A stretch of DNA of 64,000 bases. Origin: Medicago truncatula. Its lineage: Eukaryota; Streptophyta; Magnoliopsida; Fabales; Fabaceae. Below are positions 62,033 through 64,000 of this stretch, piece after piece. A model generated the notes under the pieces. That model was given only the letters and a program-made list of their open reading frames with translations, made no database searches and was not told where the DNA came from. The stretch is from positions 40,404,494 to 40,468,493 of the forward strand of contig NC_053045.1 of the NCBI RefSeq assembly GCF_003473485.1, given 5' to 3'. Position numbers and translations under genes: made by a program. Positions within the stretch are counted from its first letter, which is position 1. Every line of letters starts with the position of its first letter.

Positions 62033-64000
62033 CTGTAAATTAATAAATAAGGACAAGTGATTACGTCAATATTAGATTTTGATAGAGACTAAAGGTGTCT
62101 AAATAACCTACAATCACTATAGTTGGATGATTCATATTAATCAACTTTTAAATCAAATGATGTCAATTTGTATTCTTATTCCCTGAAAAGTCCGAGACCG
62201 ACACATAATTACATTGATATATGCAATTTTCTTAAATTATTATCAGTATCAACGTGTCAGTGCCTGTATTCATGCTTCGTAAGCAAATACTACATTTACT
62301 ACACATCTACACCATTTGGGGCCTTGCAAGTGGTGGATTTTTTCGAAAATGGAAGTGGAGATCATACTCCTGTCCTGCAGGGTCACGTCCCCAAACAGTT
62401 TACTAAACTACCCGTACATATGTCCCCAAGGTGGAGAATGGAGACAGGTGGGGTGGGGAGTATTTTGTATGGTTGATGATTTTGCGTATATCTTGGGTGT
62501 CTCTAATTTAAATCCCACATAATATGTGACATATATTTGTGACATAGACTTTGACAATGAAATAAGGAAACATATTAAATGCTTGCATAAAAAATTGACA
62601 ATATCAGACAACTTCACGTGGTGTAAATAGAAGGATAATATTATTTGAGTAATTAATTTTTTTTTGATTTCCTAATGGCGCCAAATAGAAAGTAAAATGA
62701 AGATCTTGCGGTTTTGGTTTCTCAAAATCTCGTTGCTTGTTTGTTAAGTTAAAACTTTGTGCTTGACCCTGACTTTTGGGGGGCAACACCACGTTTAGAA
62801 GCTCCTATTGGTTATCCCAATAAGAAAATGAATTAAAGAAATAATGTAATGGTATTCCTAATGCATACTTTTTGATTTGTCTTATTCATTATTCATATTC
62901 ACATGGCAGACCAAAAGATGAGACAGACCTAATATTGGAATATGAAGAAATGAAAAAGCAGACAAAGAGATACGATTTGAGGTTTGAACGCGGCTGAATG
63001 AATGAATGCATGCCTCATCTTTTCTACCTTTTCTAATTTTTCAAGGGTTACTACTTACTTGGAAAAAACCATTCTGGTTGGTTGGTTGGTTTGGTGTGGA
63101 CATGGCTTTTGGTTACCTCTAAAAGGATTGTAATGTGAATGTGTTATGTGTATGATGCATAAATAAATTAAATTTCATTTGAATTACTTTAGTATTTTGA
63201 GAAAAAAAGTATCTTCAGGTAGCCTGTCTTTTTCTCAAATGGAAAAATTGTACTAACAAAGTGCAAAATTAAAAATCAATCACGTTAAACTTTTTTTTTC
63301 TTTTCTAAAAAGAAGTTAGAAGAATATGTGCCTCAAAAAATACTAGAAGAATAAGGATGTGTGGGGATTCAAATTCAATCATGGTCAAGGAAAGCACCAA
63401 TAGTCAATTAAAAGAAAGGAATTGGACAGAAAAAAATATAAACATACTTATCATTGTTATCAACATGTGCTGAGTTAACCAATTAACGCCACCGGAATTT
63501 GCATTCCTCTTATCTTATCTCATTTTTTATATATAAATTATTTTTGAGCAATATGTAAAAAATATAAGTTTTTTGCATATATTAAAAAACTTAAAATGGT
63601 AAGTTTATATTGTAACTTGTGTTTGGCTATTATCATAGGCATAAGTGCAAAATTATTATTAATTGGGTAATTGGGTAAAATCATCATTTTCTTTCTAATT
63701 TATCCCCTCTATCCAAAAATAAGTGTCACATTTGCGAAAATAATTTGTTCCAAAAAGAATATCACTAATGTAACTTTAATTGTTTATTTTTTTATTGTAC
63801 CATTTAATCAATGTTATGTGAATCACTCTCAAATTATTATTATTATTCACCAATTATAGAAATACATAAATATGAACAATTTGGTAAAATCAACACTCTT
63901 TGGTTTATCATCTTTTCTTCTCATGTGTGAAGTTGTCTACTGCAACAATTATTTTGAGACGATCAAATTTTCTTAATAAGTATGAAATGGTCAAGTATCA
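62033..64000 (-). other. LBD4-like intron or 5' flank, running off the window
   Basis: AT-rich with no CX2C zinc-finger coding sequence on the minus strand. If the gene is intact this is intron 1. No other gene was recognised. The last 500 bp is especially AT-rich. Confidence 0.45.

Overview
The window is plant nuclear DNA, most likely from a temperate legume of the Medicago/Trifolium type. The genes have many GT-AG introns, the background is AT-rich, and the closest remembered protein relatives are angiosperm. The genus is inferred from repeat style (Tekay-like TGTAACACCC LTRs, Maximus/SIRE-like LTRs, Au-SINE) and is not proven. No CRISPR array, operon, tRNA or rRNA gene was seen. I found no clearly new biological system. 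The most unusual material is the layering of mobile elements and a few local DNA rearrangements.

Host genes, left to right. (1) SPF45/DRT111 splicing factor, 2128-6763 (+), two exons around a 3.5 kb intron. (2) A single-B3-domain transcription factor gene, 8395-9834 (-), 5' end unresolved. (3) A TANGO2/NRDE-family gene, 22038-23201 (+). (4) PEX1, the peroxisomal AAA+ ATPase, 25271-38948 (+); 16 exons stay in phase and give about 1130 aa. (5) A secreted class III peroxidase, 44718-45996 (+). (6) A cyclin T (P-TEFb cyclin), 54147-58381 (+), with an in-frame 141 bp tandem duplication in its tail. (7) The last exon of an LBD4-like LOB-domain gene, 61691-62032 (-); its zinc-finger exon must lie beyond the right edge.

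Mobile elements fill the space between. A PIF/Harbinger element (10951-15283) carries an ORF1-like gene and a transposase remnant, and was later split by a Ty3/gypsy solo LTR (11381-14136). Two more solo LTRs of that general type (17132-19258 and 40488-42535) each sit inside a Maximus/SIRE-like Copia LTR copy. All three have perfect 5 bp target duplications and contain clusters of short CTCGC...GCGAG palindromes. A 5'-truncated L1 LINE (47734-51120) keeps a 1098-codon open frame, a 19-A tail and matching target duplications, so it is young. PEX1 introns host a foldback MITE containing an Au-SINE and an RTE LINE tail, a second truncated Au-SINE, another tRNA-derived SINE, minisatellites and a nested A-B-B'-A' duplication. 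The cyclin T intron 2 holds a TRIM-like miniature LTR fossil. At least six long-inverted-repeat MITEs are scattered across the window.

The genes are unrelated single-copy plant housekeeping or regulatory genes and do not form a pathway cluster. Exon limits come from reading frames, GT/AG sites and remembered family alignments; no transcript data were available.
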